From positions 1,759,492 to 1,823,491 of the forward strand of contig CANMVA010000001.1 of the NCBI GenBank assembly GCA_947501355.1: a stretch of 64,000 bases of DNA, written 5' to 3'. Of this stretch, positions 56,044 to 64,000 are shown piece by piece (positions within the stretch are counted from its first letter, which is position 1; every line of letters begins with the position of its first letter). The notes beneath the pieces were generated by a model. That model was not told the origin of the DNA and made no database searches. It saw nothing but the letters and a program-made list of their open reading frames with translations. Origin of the DNA: an uncultured Paracoccaceae bacterium (GTDB lineage: Bacteria > Pseudomonadota > Alphaproteobacteria > Rhodobacterales > Rhodobacteraceae). A program made the translations under genes and the position numbers.

Positions 56044-56760
56044 ATGGCCAAGAAAAACACCTCTCCCGATCATGTGGCGATCATCATGGATGGCAATGGC
56101 CGCTGGGCGCAAAAGCGCGGCAAGCCGCGTCTGTTCGGGCATCATGCGGGCGCCAAACGGGTGCGCGAGATTGTCGAGGCCTGTCCGACGCTGGGCGTGA
56201 AATATCTGACGATCTTTGCTTTCTCGACCGAGAACTGGAAGCGCACCCAGACGGAAGTGGCCGGGCTGATGCGGCTTTTCCGGCGCTATATCCAACGCGA
56301 GGCGCGCGCGCTGTTCGAGGCGGGCGTGCGGGTGCGGTTCATCGGGGACCGCGTCCGGCTTGAGGATTCTCTGGTCAAAATGATGGACGATCTGGAATTG
56401 CTCACGGCGGATAATGACGCTGTGCATCTGACGATTGCGATCAATTACGGAGGTCGCGATGAGGTGGCCCGTGCAACGCGCCGTCTGGCCTATGATGTGG
56501 CAGGCGGCAAGCTGAACCCGCGCGATGTGAATGACGAGACGTTCACGCGCTATCTGGATACATGTTATTTGCCCGATCCCGATCTGGTTATCCGCACCAG
56601 CGGGGAAGCGCGGATCAGCAACTTCCTGCTCTGGCAATCGGCCTATTCCGAATATGAGTTCATTCCGACGCTGTGGCCGGATTTCACCGCCGAAGAGTTT
56701 GAGAAGGTGCTGGCCAGCTTTGGCGGCCGCGAACGCCGCTTTGGTGCTGTCCTGACATGA
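56044..56760 (+). CDS. uppS: Undecaprenyl diphosphate synthase
   Basis: A 238-residue cis-prenyltransferase making the C55 lipid carrier precursor for cell-wall synthesis. IIMDGNGRWAQKRG with the catalytic Asp, GHHAGAKRVREIVEAC, TIFAFSTENWKR and the C-terminal RTSGEARISNFLLWQSAYSE block are all intact. Overlaps cdsA by four bases (ATGA). Confidence 0.97.
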   Translation: MAKKNTSPDHVAIIMDGNGRWAQKRGKPRLFGHHAGAKRVREIVEACPTLGVKYLTIFAFSTENWKRTQTEVAGLMRLFRRYIQREARALFEAGVRVRFIGDRVRLEDSLVKMMDDLELLTADNDAVHLTIAINYGGRDEVARATRRLAYDVAGGKLNPRDVNDETFTRYLDTCYLPDPDLVIRTSGEARISNFLLWQSAYSEYEFIPTLWPDFTAEEFEKVLASFGGRERRFGAVLT

Positions 56761-57554
56761 GCGATATGGCTCCGGCCAAGTGGGATGACTTGCGCACCCG
56801 GCTTGTGTCGGGGGCAGGGATGGGCGCCATCGGTGTCACCTGCATTCTGGCGGGCGGCGTCTGGTTTCAGATGCTTGCGGTGTTTGTCACCGCTGTCATG
56901 ATCTGGGAGCTGGTCATGATGATCCGCCCCGATGCACCCACACCGGCGATGCTGTTGGCAGCCCTCACCGCGAGCCTGCTATCGGGCATGTTCGTGGCCG
57001 AGGAAAGCTGGATTTTGGTGCTGTTCATCCTGCCACCTGCGCTGGGTTTGTTGGCTTTGCCACGAGAGAAACGGACGTTTTTCGCCTTTGCGCTTGCGAT
57101 TCTCATCGCGGGCTGGGGTCTTGTGACCTTCCGTGAGACCTATGGCGTCGTCTGGTTGCTCTGGCTGGTGTTGGTTGTCATCGCGACGGATATCTTTGGC
57201 TATTTCGCTGGCCGGATTTTTGGCGGTCCGAAGTTTTGGCCCAAGATCAGCCCCAAAAAAACATGGTCTGGCACCGTGGCGGGCTGGGTGTCCGCCGCGT
57301 TGATCGGATTGGTGTTTCTCACCTTCACCGATGCGGGCCCGGATTTGTGGTGGATTTCGATGCTGCTGAGTTTTGCGTCCCAAATGGGCGATATCGCGGA
57401 GAGCGCGTTGAAGCGGCGGATGGGGGTCAAGGACAGCTCGACCCTGATCCCCGGTCATGGCGGGCTCTTTGATCGCTTCGATGGCCTGCTGGGGGCGGCG
57501 CTTTTCATGCTGGCGATCTCGCTGTTTGTGGATGTGCCGCAGGTTCAGTTCTGA
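56757..57554 (+). CDS. cdsA: Phosphatidate cytidylyltransferase
   Basis: A 265-residue integral membrane enzyme making CDP-diacylglycerol. About six to seven hydrophobic segments; the C-terminal signature is GDIAESALKRRMGVKDSS followed by LIPGHGGLFDRFDG, and the loop PKISPKKTWSGTVAGW is typical. Start overlaps uppS and its last base overlaps dxr. Confidence 0.95.
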   Translation: MSDMAPAKWDDLRTRLVSGAGMGAIGVTCILAGGVWFQMLAVFVTAVMIWELVMMIRPDAPTPAMLLAALTASLLSGMFVAEESWILVLFILPPALGLLALPREKRTFFAFALAILIAGWGLVTFRETYGVVWLLWLVLVVIATDIFGYFAGRIFGGPKFWPKISPKKTWSGTVAGWVSAALIGLVFLTFTDAGPDLWWISMLLSFASQMGDIAESALKRRMGVKDSSTLIPGHGGLFDRFDGLLGAALFMLAISLFVDVPQVQF

Positions 57555-58726
57555 TGCGGAAGGTGTCGATCTTCGGGGCGACCGGCTCCATCGGACAGAA
57601 CACGATTGATCTGATTGCCCGCGATCCGGGTGACTATGATGTCGTCGCTTTGACGGGCGGGGCGAATATCGCGCAATTGGCCGAGGATGCGCGCCGCCTG
57701 AACGCCGACATTGCGATCACGGCCTATGAGGATTGTCTGGACGATTTGCGCACGGCGCTTGCGGGCACCGAGATTGAGGTGGCCGCAGGGGCAGGGGCCA
57801 TTACAGAGGCTGCCTCTCGCCCCGCTGACTGGATCATGTCGGCGATTGTGGGGGCTGCTGGGCTGCCGCCGGGGCTGGAGGCGCTGAAGCAAGGGACGAC
57901 GCTGGCGCTGGCCAATAAGGAATCACTGGTCACCGCAGGGCCTTTGCTGATGCAGACGGCCCGGGATCACGGGGCGACAGTTCTGCCTGTGGACAGCGAA
58001 CATTCGGCTGTGTTTCAGGGGCTTGTGGGCGAAGATATGTCCGCTGTTGAGCGGATCATCATCACCGCGTCGGGTGGCGCGTTCCGCGATTGGCCGTTGG
58101 AGGCGCTGGAGGAAGCGACGCTGGAGGAGGCCTCAAGCCACCCCAACTGGGATATGGGGCAGCGGATCACGATTGACTCCGCCTCGATGTTCAACAAATC
58201 CCTTGAGTTGATCGAGACCAAGGAATTTTTCGGTGTCCGCCCCGATCAGATCGAAACGGTCGTGCATCCCGAAAGCCTGATCCACGCGCTGGTGGGGTTT
58301 AATGATGGCGCGCTGATGGCTCATGTGGGCCCGCCCGATATGCGCCATGCGATTGGCTATGCGCTGCATTGGCCGGACCGGCGCGATCTGCCCGTCGCGC
58401 GGCTTGATCTTGTCGAAATCGGCCAGCTGAATTTCCGCAAGGCCTGCGAGACACGCTATCCGGCGCTGAAACTCGCGCGCAACGTGATGGAGACGGGGGG
58501 CCTTTCTGGTGCAGCCTTCAACGCCGCCAAGGAACGCGCGCTGGACGGCTTCATCGCCGGACACATCAAGTTTACCGACATGGCAGGCGTTGTAGAGCAC
58601 GCCCTTGACGCGATCTCTGCCCAGTCGGGCCTTATCAATGCCACGATCAGCCTTGATAACGTGCTGCATGTGGACCATTTGGCACGACAAGAGGCCGACG
58701 CTGCCATCGCGGCGCGCAACAGGTAA
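57554..58726 (+). CDS. dxr: 1-deoxy-D-xylulose 5-phosphate reductoisomerase
   Basis: A 390-residue enzyme of the MEP isoprenoid pathway. NADPH loop FGATGSIGQNT at the N-terminus, the metal and substrate regions LPVDSEHSAVFQ and ITASGGAFRDWP, and the flexible loop ASSHPNWDMGQRITIDSASM with FNKSLELIE are all present. It starts on the last base of the cdsA stop. Confidence 0.97.
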   Translation: MRKVSIFGATGSIGQNTIDLIARDPGDYDVVALTGGANIAQLAEDARRLNADIAITAYEDCLDDLRTALAGTEIEVAAGAGAITEAASRPADWIMSAIVGAAGLPPGLEALKQGTTLALANKESLVTAGPLLMQTARDHGATVLPVDSEHSAVFQGLVGEDMSAVERIIITASGGAFRDWPLEALEEATLEEASSHPNWDMGQRITIDSASMFNKSLELIETKEFFGVRPDQIETVVHPESLIHALVGFNDGALMAHVGPPDMRHAIGYALHWPDRRDLPVARLDLVEIGQLNFRKACETRYPALKLARNVMETGGLSGAAFNAAKERALDGFIAGHIKFTDMAGVVEHALDAISAQSGLINATISLDNVLHVDHLARQEADAAIAARNR

Positions 58727-58735
58727 GAGGGCGGT

Positions 58736-60076
58736 TTGGAACTCACCAACTTGATCCCGCAGTTCGGCGGGCTGATCTACACCATCGGCGCGTTTGTCTT
58801 GGCGCTCAGCATTATCGTCGCGATCCATGAATACGGCCACTACATCGTGGGCCGTTGGTGCGGGATCTATGCGGAGGTGTTCTCGCTTGGGTTCGGGCCG
58901 GTCCTGTTCAGCCGCGTGGATAAACGCGGCACGAAATGGCAATTCGCACTGCTGCCTCTGGGCGGCTATGTGAAGTTTCTAGGCGATGCGGATGCGGCCA
59001 GCGGCAAGGATGGCGCGCTGGTGGATGCGTTGCCGGAAGAGCGCAAACGCATGACCATGCACGGTGCGCCTTTGTGGGCGCGAGCCTGCACTGTTGCTGC
59101 AGGCCCGGTCTTCAACTTCATCCTGTCTTTCCTGATCTTCGGCGCGATCCTGTTCTTCCGGGGCCAGCCGACCGATCCGCTGACGATTGACCAACTGACC
59201 GAGCTGCCGCCTGCCTATGAGGTGGCGCTGCAACCGGGCGACCAGATCCTCGCGATCAATGGCGAACCGGCGCCTGAGCTGGACGAATTCGACGCGTTTG
59301 TGCGCGATTTGCCGACCGAGCAGGTTCTGGATTACCGCGTGCTGCGCGACGGCTCGGAAGTGACGGTCGATGGCCCCTATCCCTATCCGCCGCTGATCAA
59401 TGGCTTGTCGCCGCGCTCTGCCGCGATGGATGTGAACTTGCGGGTAGGCGACGTGATTACGGCTGTGGACGGCGCGCCGATTCACACGTTTGAGGCGTTG
59501 CGCACCGCTGTGGCTGACGCAGATGGTGCGCCGTTGCAACTGGACGTCTGGCGCGACGGGGAAGCGATGGAATTTGTTCTGGCCCCCAAACGCGTGGATC
59601 TGCCGCAACCCGATGGCAGTTTCGAGACGCGCTGGCTGATCGGCATTTCCGGCGGGCTTTTCTTTGAAGCCGCGACGGAGCGGGGCGGGGCGCTGCAATC
59701 CCTGCAATACGGGGTCGAGCAGACATGGTTCATCGTCACGTCGAGCATTTCGGGCCTCAAGAACATGATTACCGGGGCGATCAGCTCGTGCAATCTGTCC
59801 GGCCCGATTGGCATTGCCCAGACATCGGGCGCGATGGCCAGCCAGGGGGCGCAGTCCTTCATCTATTTTATCGCAGTGCTCAGCACGGCGGTAGGGCTGC
59901 TCAATCTGTTCCCGATCCCGGTGCTGGATGGCGGGCATCTGGTGTTTCACGCCTATGAGGCCGTGACCGGTAAGCCGCCCAGCGACCGTGCGTTGCGCGT
60001 GTTGATGGGGATCGGACTGACACTGCTGTTGTCGCTGATGGTCTTTGCGCTTGGAAACGACTTGTTCTGCCCATAG
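58736..60076 (+). CDS. rseP: Site-2 metalloprotease RseP
   Basis: A 446-residue intramembrane zinc protease. HEYGH at 31-35 is the zinc motif (HExxH), a PDZ pair occupies about residues 155-285 and the C-terminal third zinc ligand lies in NLFPIPVLDGGH. Four membrane segments. It cleaves anti-sigma factors and signal peptide remnants. TTG start at 58736 (MELTNLIPQFGG) with AAGAGGG upstream. Confidence 0.94.
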   Translation: MELTNLIPQFGGLIYTIGAFVLALSIIVAIHEYGHYIVGRWCGIYAEVFSLGFGPVLFSRVDKRGTKWQFALLPLGGYVKFLGDADAASGKDGALVDALPEERKRMTMHGAPLWARACTVAAGPVFNFILSFLIFGAILFFRGQPTDPLTIDQLTELPPAYEVALQPGDQILAINGEPAPELDEFDAFVRDLPTEQVLDYRVLRDGSEVTVDGPYPYPPLINGLSPRSAAMDVNLRVGDVITAVDGAPIHTFEALRTAVADADGAPLQLDVWRDGEAMEFVLAPKRVDLPQPDGSFETRWLIGISGGLFFEAATERGGALQSLQYGVEQTWFIVTSSISGLKNMITGAISSCNLSGPIGIAQTSGAMASQGAQSFIYFIAVLSTAVGLLNLFPIPVLDGGHLVFHAYEAVTGKPPSDRALRVLMGIGLTLLLSLMVFALGNDLFCP

Positions 60077-60177
60077 GCCCCAAGGTCCAATCGCCCTGAA
60101 ACCTGTCCGATTGTGCCCCATTCCTGCCACATTTGACCGCGACTTTAGGTCAAAGCCTTTGTGCAGGAGTGTAACCA

Positions 60178-60321
60178 ATGCAAGCCGTTCAATCGGGATT
60201 TCGCAGCCTCAGCCTGTTGGTCGATATCAACTGGGACCGTTTTCTGATGCCGGCGGCCATCGTCGGTGGCCTGATCATTGGCGCTGAAATTGGCGGTTTC
60301 ATCCTGAACATCGCCCAATAG
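60178..60321 (+). CDS. Very small membrane protein between rseP and bamA (47 aa)
   Basis: A 47-residue frame starting MQAVQSGFRSLSLL and carrying one glycine-rich hydrophobic segment at about 22-45 (MPAAIVGGLIIGAEIGG). The ATG at 60178 is preceded by GCAGGAG at 60164-60170, a strong ribosome site at good spacing, and the stop is followed by a terminator. No family recognised, but the signals make translation likely. Confidence 0.6.
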   Translation: MQAVQSGFRSLSLLVDINWDRFLMPAAIVGGLIIGAEIGGFILNIAQ

Positions 60322-60361
60322 GGTCGCTTCGCGCGCAAGAAACCCTCCGTAAACACCTGTC

Positions 60362-60398
60362 AAAACGCCTCGCCACATCCTTGTGGTCGGGGCGTTTG
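60362..60398 (+). terminator. Terminator before bamA
   Basis: AAACGCC and CCAC on the left pair with GTGG and GGGCGTTT on the right around a six-base loop; a short T-rich stretch follows. It would end the transcript of the rseP/small-protein part and separate bamA. Confidence 0.65.
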
Positions 60399-60403
60399 TC
60401 GTT

Positions 60404-60432
60404 TTGACAACGTGCGTTAATGCCGATACTCA
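60404..60432 (+). promoter_or_regulatory. Promoter of bamA
   Basis: Consensus -35 TTGACA (60404-60409), 17-base spacer and TACTCA (60427-60432); predicted start near 60440, 30 bases before the chosen start codon. Confidence 0.55.
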
Positions 60433-60469
60433 GTTCTCGAACGCTGGGATGTTTAAACGGAGTCGTCGG

Positions 60470-62818
60470 ATGACCGCCAAAGAGGTGAGCAGCGCGACCG
60501 TAGCTGCAAAGATAATGCACACGGGACGCAACTGGGTCAGCGCATATGTCAAAACAGGGCTTCTGGCCCTTGTTTCGCTGGTCTTTATGGTGGGAATGGC
60601 CACCGCACAGGATTTTCGCTTCAATCAGGTGCAGATCGAAGGCAACCAGAGGGTTGAGGCAGCGACGATCCTGTCCTACGCCGAGATACCGCGCGGTGAG
60701 CCCGTCAGCGCCGGTCAACTGAACAGCGCCTTCCAGAATCTGCAGGAATCGGGCCTCTTTGAAGAGGTGGAGCTTATCCCCTCCGGCGGCACACTTGTGA
60801 TCCGGGTTCAGGAATTCCCCACGATCAACCGCATCAATATCGAAGGCAACCGCCGCATTGATGACGAGGACCTGCTGCCCTTGCTGCGCTCGCAGCCGCG
60901 CCGGGTCTACAGCCCGACACTGGCCGAGCAGGACGCCGCAACCCTGACCGAAGCCTATACAACGCAAGGGCGTCTGGCCGCTTCGGTGAACCCCTCGATC
61001 ATCCGCCGTTCGGACAACCGGGTTGATCTGGTCTTTGAAGTGGTCGAAGGCCGCACCGTCGAGGTGGAGCGTCTGAGCTTTACCGGCAACCGCGAATTCT
61101 CTGACCGCCGCCTGCGCCGCGTGCTGGAGACAAAACAAGCGGGCATCTTCCGCGCGATCATTCGCTCCGACACGTTCCTTGCGGACCGGATCGAGTTCGA
61201 CAAGCAAGTCCTTCAGGATTTCTACCAGTCCCGTGGTTATGTCGATTTCCAGACGCTAAGCGTGAACTCTGAGCTGACCCGTGAACGCGACGGCTATCTG
61301 ATCACGTTCAACGTGCAGGAAGGTCAGCAGTTTGAATTTGGTGAAATCACCGCCGTCAGCGATTTGGAGGACGTCAATCCTGACGAGTACATGGACGTGG
61401 TGCGTATCCGCCCCGGCGTCACGTACAACCCCGCGCTGGTCGACAACACCATCGCGCGGATGGAGCGTCTGGCCCTGCAACAAGGCCTTAACTTCATCCG
61501 GGTGGAGCCGCGCATCATCCGCAATGACCGCGACCTGACGCTGGATGTGGAGTTTGAGATCACCCGTGGTCCTCGTGTTTTTGTTGAACGGATCGATATC
61601 GAAGGCAACACGACCACGCTTGACCGCGTTGTCCGCCGCCAGTTCCGCATCGTTGAGGGCGACCCCTTCAACCCGCGTGAAATCCGCGCCTCTGCCAGCC
61701 GCATCCGGGCGCTTGGGTTCTTCTCCAACGCTGAAGTGAACGCGCGCGAAGGGTCTGGCCCAGACCGCGTCGTCATCGACGTGGATGTGGAAGAGCAGCC
61801 CACAGGATCTTTGAACTTCGGTGGTAGCTTCTCGAACTCCAACGGGTTCGGCGCCGCCATCAGCTTTACAGAGCGGAACTTCCTTGGCCGGGGCCAGACC
61901 CTCAGCTTCGGGATCAACACGACCGCATCGACCCGGTCCTACAGCTTCAACTTCATCGAGCCTGCGTTCCTGGGCCGCGATTTGCGCGCGGGCATCCTGA
62001 TCGACTACCGCACGACAGACCGTAACAACGCCGATTTCAACTCGCGCGTGGCCACCTTCCAGCCGTCCCTGCGCTTCCCCGTGGGGGAGAACAGCTTCCT
62101 GACCCTGCGCGGTGGCTTCAAATCGGGTGAGATATTCGATGTCGATGATGACAGCTCGATCCTTCTTAAGGACGAGGAAGAAGATGGCGAACGCGCCCTT
62201 GGCTTCATTGGCTACTCCTTCAGTTATGACAGCCGCCGCACCGGTCTGAACCCCAACGCAGGCGTCATCTTCCGCTTCAGCCAGGACTTTGCTGGGCTGG
62301 GCAGCGATACCAGCTATATCGAGACGACCGCGCTTCTAGGGGCTGAGACACGCGTTCTGAACGAAGAGGTGACGCTGCGCGCCACGCTCGAAGGCGGTGC
62401 GCTGAACATGCTGTCGGGCGACTCGCTCATTCTGGATCGTTTCCGCGTCGGCCCAAACCGTCTGCGCGGCTTTGAATCCAACGGCATTGGCCCCCGCGAT
62501 CTGGATGCCGAAAACGAAGACGTGTTGGGCGGCAACTTCTTTGCCGTGGCCCGTCTTGAGGCCGAATTCCCGCTGGGCCTGCCCGAGGAATATGGTGTCA
62601 GCGGCGGTGTCTTCTATGACATGGGCTCGCTTTGGGGGCTCGATAACACCGATGGTGGCCGGATCGACGACAGCTTCAGCCTGCGCTCTGCGGTGGGTGT
62701 CTCGCTCTTCTGGGATACCGGGCTTGGCCCGCTGCGCTTCAACTTTGCAGAAGCGATCCAGAAAGAAGACTTTGATGAGGATCAGTTCTTCGATCTGACG
62801 ATCTCTACCCAGTTCTGA
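60470..62818 (+). CDS. bamA: Outer-membrane assembly protein BamA
   Basis: A 782-residue outer-membrane protein inserting beta-barrels. Signal-like hydrophobic stretch at about 32-45 (LLALVSLVFMVGMATAQ), five POTRA domains (RFNQVQIEGNQRVEAATIL start; later RIDIEGNTTT) and a C-terminal 16-strand barrel with the lid-loop region FRVGPNRLRGFE and final aromatic residue. ATG at 60470 has CGGAG; other in-frame ATGs at 60449 and 60515 would change the N-terminal extension. Confidence 0.95.
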   Translation: MTAKEVSSATVAAKIMHTGRNWVSAYVKTGLLALVSLVFMVGMATAQDFRFNQVQIEGNQRVEAATILSYAEIPRGEPVSAGQLNSAFQNLQESGLFEEVELIPSGGTLVIRVQEFPTINRINIEGNRRIDDEDLLPLLRSQPRRVYSPTLAEQDAATLTEAYTTQGRLAASVNPSIIRRSDNRVDLVFEVVEGRTVEVERLSFTGNREFSDRRLRRVLETKQAGIFRAIIRSDTFLADRIEFDKQVLQDFYQSRGYVDFQTLSVNSELTRERDGYLITFNVQEGQQFEFGEITAVSDLEDVNPDEYMDVVRIRPGVTYNPALVDNTIARMERLALQQGLNFIRVEPRIIRNDRDLTLDVEFEITRGPRVFVERIDIEGNTTTLDRVVRRQFRIVEGDPFNPREIRASASRIRALGFFSNAEVNAREGSGPDRVVIDVDVEEQPTGSLNFGGSFSNSNGFGAAISFTERNFLGRGQTLSFGINTTASTRSYSFNFIEPAFLGRDLRAGILIDYRTTDRNNADFNSRVATFQPSLRFPVGENSFLTLRGGFKSGEIFDVDDDSSILLKDEEEDGERALGFIGYSFSYDSRRTGLNPNAGVIFRFSQDFAGLGSDTSYIETTALLGAETRVLNEEVTLRATLEGGALNMLSGDSLILDRFRVGPNRLRGFESNGIGPRDLDAENEDVLGGNFFAVARLEAEFPLGLPEEYGVSGGVFYDMGSLWGLDNTDGGRIDDSFSLRSAVGVSLFWDTGLGPLRFNFAEAIQKEDFDEDQFFDLTISTQF

Positions 62819-63432
62819 TGCGCCGTCTTCTTTCGGCTTTATCTTTGGGGCTGGCGGTGCTTTGCGCGCTGCCAGCCGCCGCACAAACCGGGCAACAGAA
62901 TCCTCAGACACCTGTTCTGGTCATCGAAAGCGAGCGGCTCTTTCTGGAGACCGAGTTCGGACAGGCCAGCCTGCGCGCCATCGACGATCAGGCACGCCGT
63001 TTGGCCTCTGAAAGCCGCGAGATTGACGCCCAACTGATCGAGGAAGAGCGCGCGTTGACAGAGGCGCGACCAACCCTCACCCCGGAAGAGTTCCGCGCCC
63101 GCGCCGATGCGTTTGACGAAAAGGTCCTGCGCTTGCGCCGCGAACGGGACGAGGCCAGCACACAGCTCGGTCGCGCCCGCGACGAGGCCGAACAAATCTT
63201 GCGCAATGCCGCTTTGCCGGTTCTGGCCCAGATCGTGCTGGAGCGTGGGGCGGTCGCCGTTTTTGAGCGGCGGGACGTGTTTATCGTGGACGATTCCATT
63301 GACATCACGGACGAGGCCGTCGCCCGCATCAACGAACAGCTTGGCGCAGAGGATGTGCAGACCGGTGGCGTGCCGGTCGCGCCGCCCTCCGACGACGCAC
63401 CGGAACAATCCGACACAGAAAGTGATCCCTAG
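62818..63432 (+). CDS. OmpH/Skp family periplasmic chaperone
   Basis: A 204-residue exported protein, signal peptide about 1-22 (LLSALSLGLAVLCALPAAAQ), then a long coiled-coil-prone segment (about 45-125) as in Skp, and a tail rich in Pro/Asp. It is expected to hold unfolded outer-membrane proteins for BamA, consistent with its start overlapping the bamA stop by one base. Confidence 0.88.
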   Translation: MRRLLSALSLGLAVLCALPAAAQTGQQNPQTPVLVIESERLFLETEFGQASLRAIDDQARRLASESREIDAQLIEEERALTEARPTLTPEEFRARADAFDEKVLRLRRERDEASTQLGRARDEAEQILRNAALPVLAQIVLERGAVAVFERRDVFIVDDSIDITDEAVARINEQLGAEDVQTGGVPVAPPSDDAPEQSDTESDP

Positions 63433-63491
63433 CCGCGTTGTGCGGGGCAGGGTCACTTGCTAGTCAAACACCATAAAAAGAAGGACAGGCC

Positions 63492-63947
63492 ATGAGCGAC
63501 CCTTTGATGAGCGCCGATATCCAACGCATCCAGCGGCTGATCCCGCATCGTTATCCGTTTTTGCTGGTGGATCGGGTCGAGGATATCGACGGCACCAAAT
63601 CCGCGCGTGGTATCAAAAACGTCACCTTCAACGAGCCGCATTTTCAGGGCCATTTCCCGGGGACGCCGATCATGCCCGGTGTCACGATCATCGAGGCGAT
63701 GGCCCAGACCGCCGCTGTGATGGTAGGTGCGGCCATGGGCATGGAAGACAAGGAGCTGCTGGTTTATTTCATGGCGATTGATAAGTGCAAGTTCCGCCGC
63801 AAGGTCGGCCCCGGCGACGTGTTGGAGCTTTTCATCGAGACCAAGCGGGGCGGCTCAAAGATCTGGAAGTTTTTGGGCGTGGCCAAGGTCGGCGACGAGA
63901 TGGCCGCCGAGGCGGAGTTTACCGCCATGATGGACCTGCCCGAGTAA
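63492..63947 (+). CDS. fabZ: 3-hydroxyacyl-ACP dehydratase FabZ
   Basis: A 151-residue hot-dog fold dehydratase of fatty acid and lipid A acyl synthesis. [14 protein letters not shown], the catalytic His in [14 protein letters not shown] and Glu in [10 protein letters not shown] are visible. AAGGAC at 63482-63487 precedes the ATG. lpxA begins 9 bases downstream. Confidence 0.96.
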   Translation: MSDPLMSADIQRIQRLIPHRYPFLLVDRVEDIDGTKSARGIKNVTFNEPHFQGHFPGTPIMPGVTIIEAMAQTAAVMVGAAMGMEDKELLVYFMAIDKCKFRRKVGPGDVLELFIETKRGGSKIWKFLGVAKVGDEMAAEAEFTAMMDLPE

Positions 63948-63956
63948 GCCGCTGCA

Positions 63957-64000
63957 ATGATTGATCCTTCCGCCCAGATACACCCCTCTGCCGTGGTCGA
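63957..64000 (+). CDS. lpxA: UDP-GlcNAc acyltransferase LpxA, N-terminal fragment
   Basis: The last 44 bases encode MIDPSAQIHPSAVV, the typical LpxA N-terminus with its first hexapeptide repeat; the gene runs off the window. Position directly after fabZ fits the common fabZ-lpxA order. Confidence 0.8.
   Translation, partial: MIDPSAQIHPSAVV

Overview
The window is a contiguous piece of a chromosome from an alphaproteobacterium of the order Rhodobacterales (Roseobacter/Rhodobacteraceae type); the genus cannot be fixed from the sequence alone. Support comes from a CckA hybrid kinase with a CtrA-type box in front of it, an IscR with a single cysteine, a recA gene preceded by the alphaproteobacterial SOS box GAAC-N7-GAAC, an IalB-family protein, a GC-rich and densely packed gene order, and the cluster pyrH-frr-uppS-cdsA-dxr-rseP-bamA-skp-fabZ-lpxA. 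No insertion sequence, prophage, CRISPR array or rRNA gene was seen. One tRNA gene (tRNA-Arg, CCG) is present.

Layout. 1-9956: HpcH/HpaI aldolase, BON-LysM protein, a membrane-fused spermidine-synthase-like protein, agmatinase-family enzyme (minus), guaB, an RsmB-type rRNA methyltransferase and cckA. 9996-18770: a sulfotransferase-like protein (minus), recA, alaS, a DUF1330 protein, then on the minus strand typA/bipA, a YitT protein and icd. 18918-28167: a small alpha/beta hydrolase (minus), then a long suf operon (iscR, compact cysteine desulfurase, sufB, three tiny membrane proteins, a YbjQ protein, sufC, sufD, two Yip1-like membrane proteins, sufS), followed by tRNA-Arg. 28338-38098: threonine aldolase plus an aspartyl/asparaginyl hydroxylase-family gene, a Tat-exported DUF882 protein, an L,D-transpeptidase, lpxD with its own acyl carrier protein and ketoacyl synthase, an IalB protein, an intergenic region with candidate small RNAs, and a HerA-like DUF853 ATPase. 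38099-46049: a CNNM/CBS protein, a variant metallophosphoesterase, xerD with a secreted repeat-like protein and a 49-residue membrane protein, aroK-aroB, ssb and a lytic transglycosylase. 46126-53612: a dipeptide/oligopeptide ABC transporter operon (minus) with an AraC regulator gene upstream. 53692-64000: miaA (minus), then the envelope-biogenesis run from pyrH to the truncated start of lpxA.

The content is mostly core housekeeping: Fe-S cluster assembly, envelope and lipid A synthesis, isoprenoid and phospholipid precursors, DNA repair, translation and the CckA cell-cycle phosphorelay. I did not find a clear new defence or mobile system. The best leads are regulatory and small-gene signals: (i) an iron-box-like palindrome before iscR and a second copy inside the downstream desulfurase gene; (ii) a TTAA-N7-TTAA box before cckA; (iii) candidate tandem minus-strand small RNAs in 36099-36330; (iv) a three-copy direct-repeat array between the AraC gene and the peptide-transporter operon; (v) three very short genes easily missed in annotation (23311-23484, 42742-42891, 60178-60321); (vi) a short repeat family sitting at convergent gene junctions; and (vii) a metallophosphoesterase-like protein with altered metal motifs.

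CDS starts were chosen from family N-termini and ribosome binding sites. Names rest on recognition of family motifs by eye; no database search was run.
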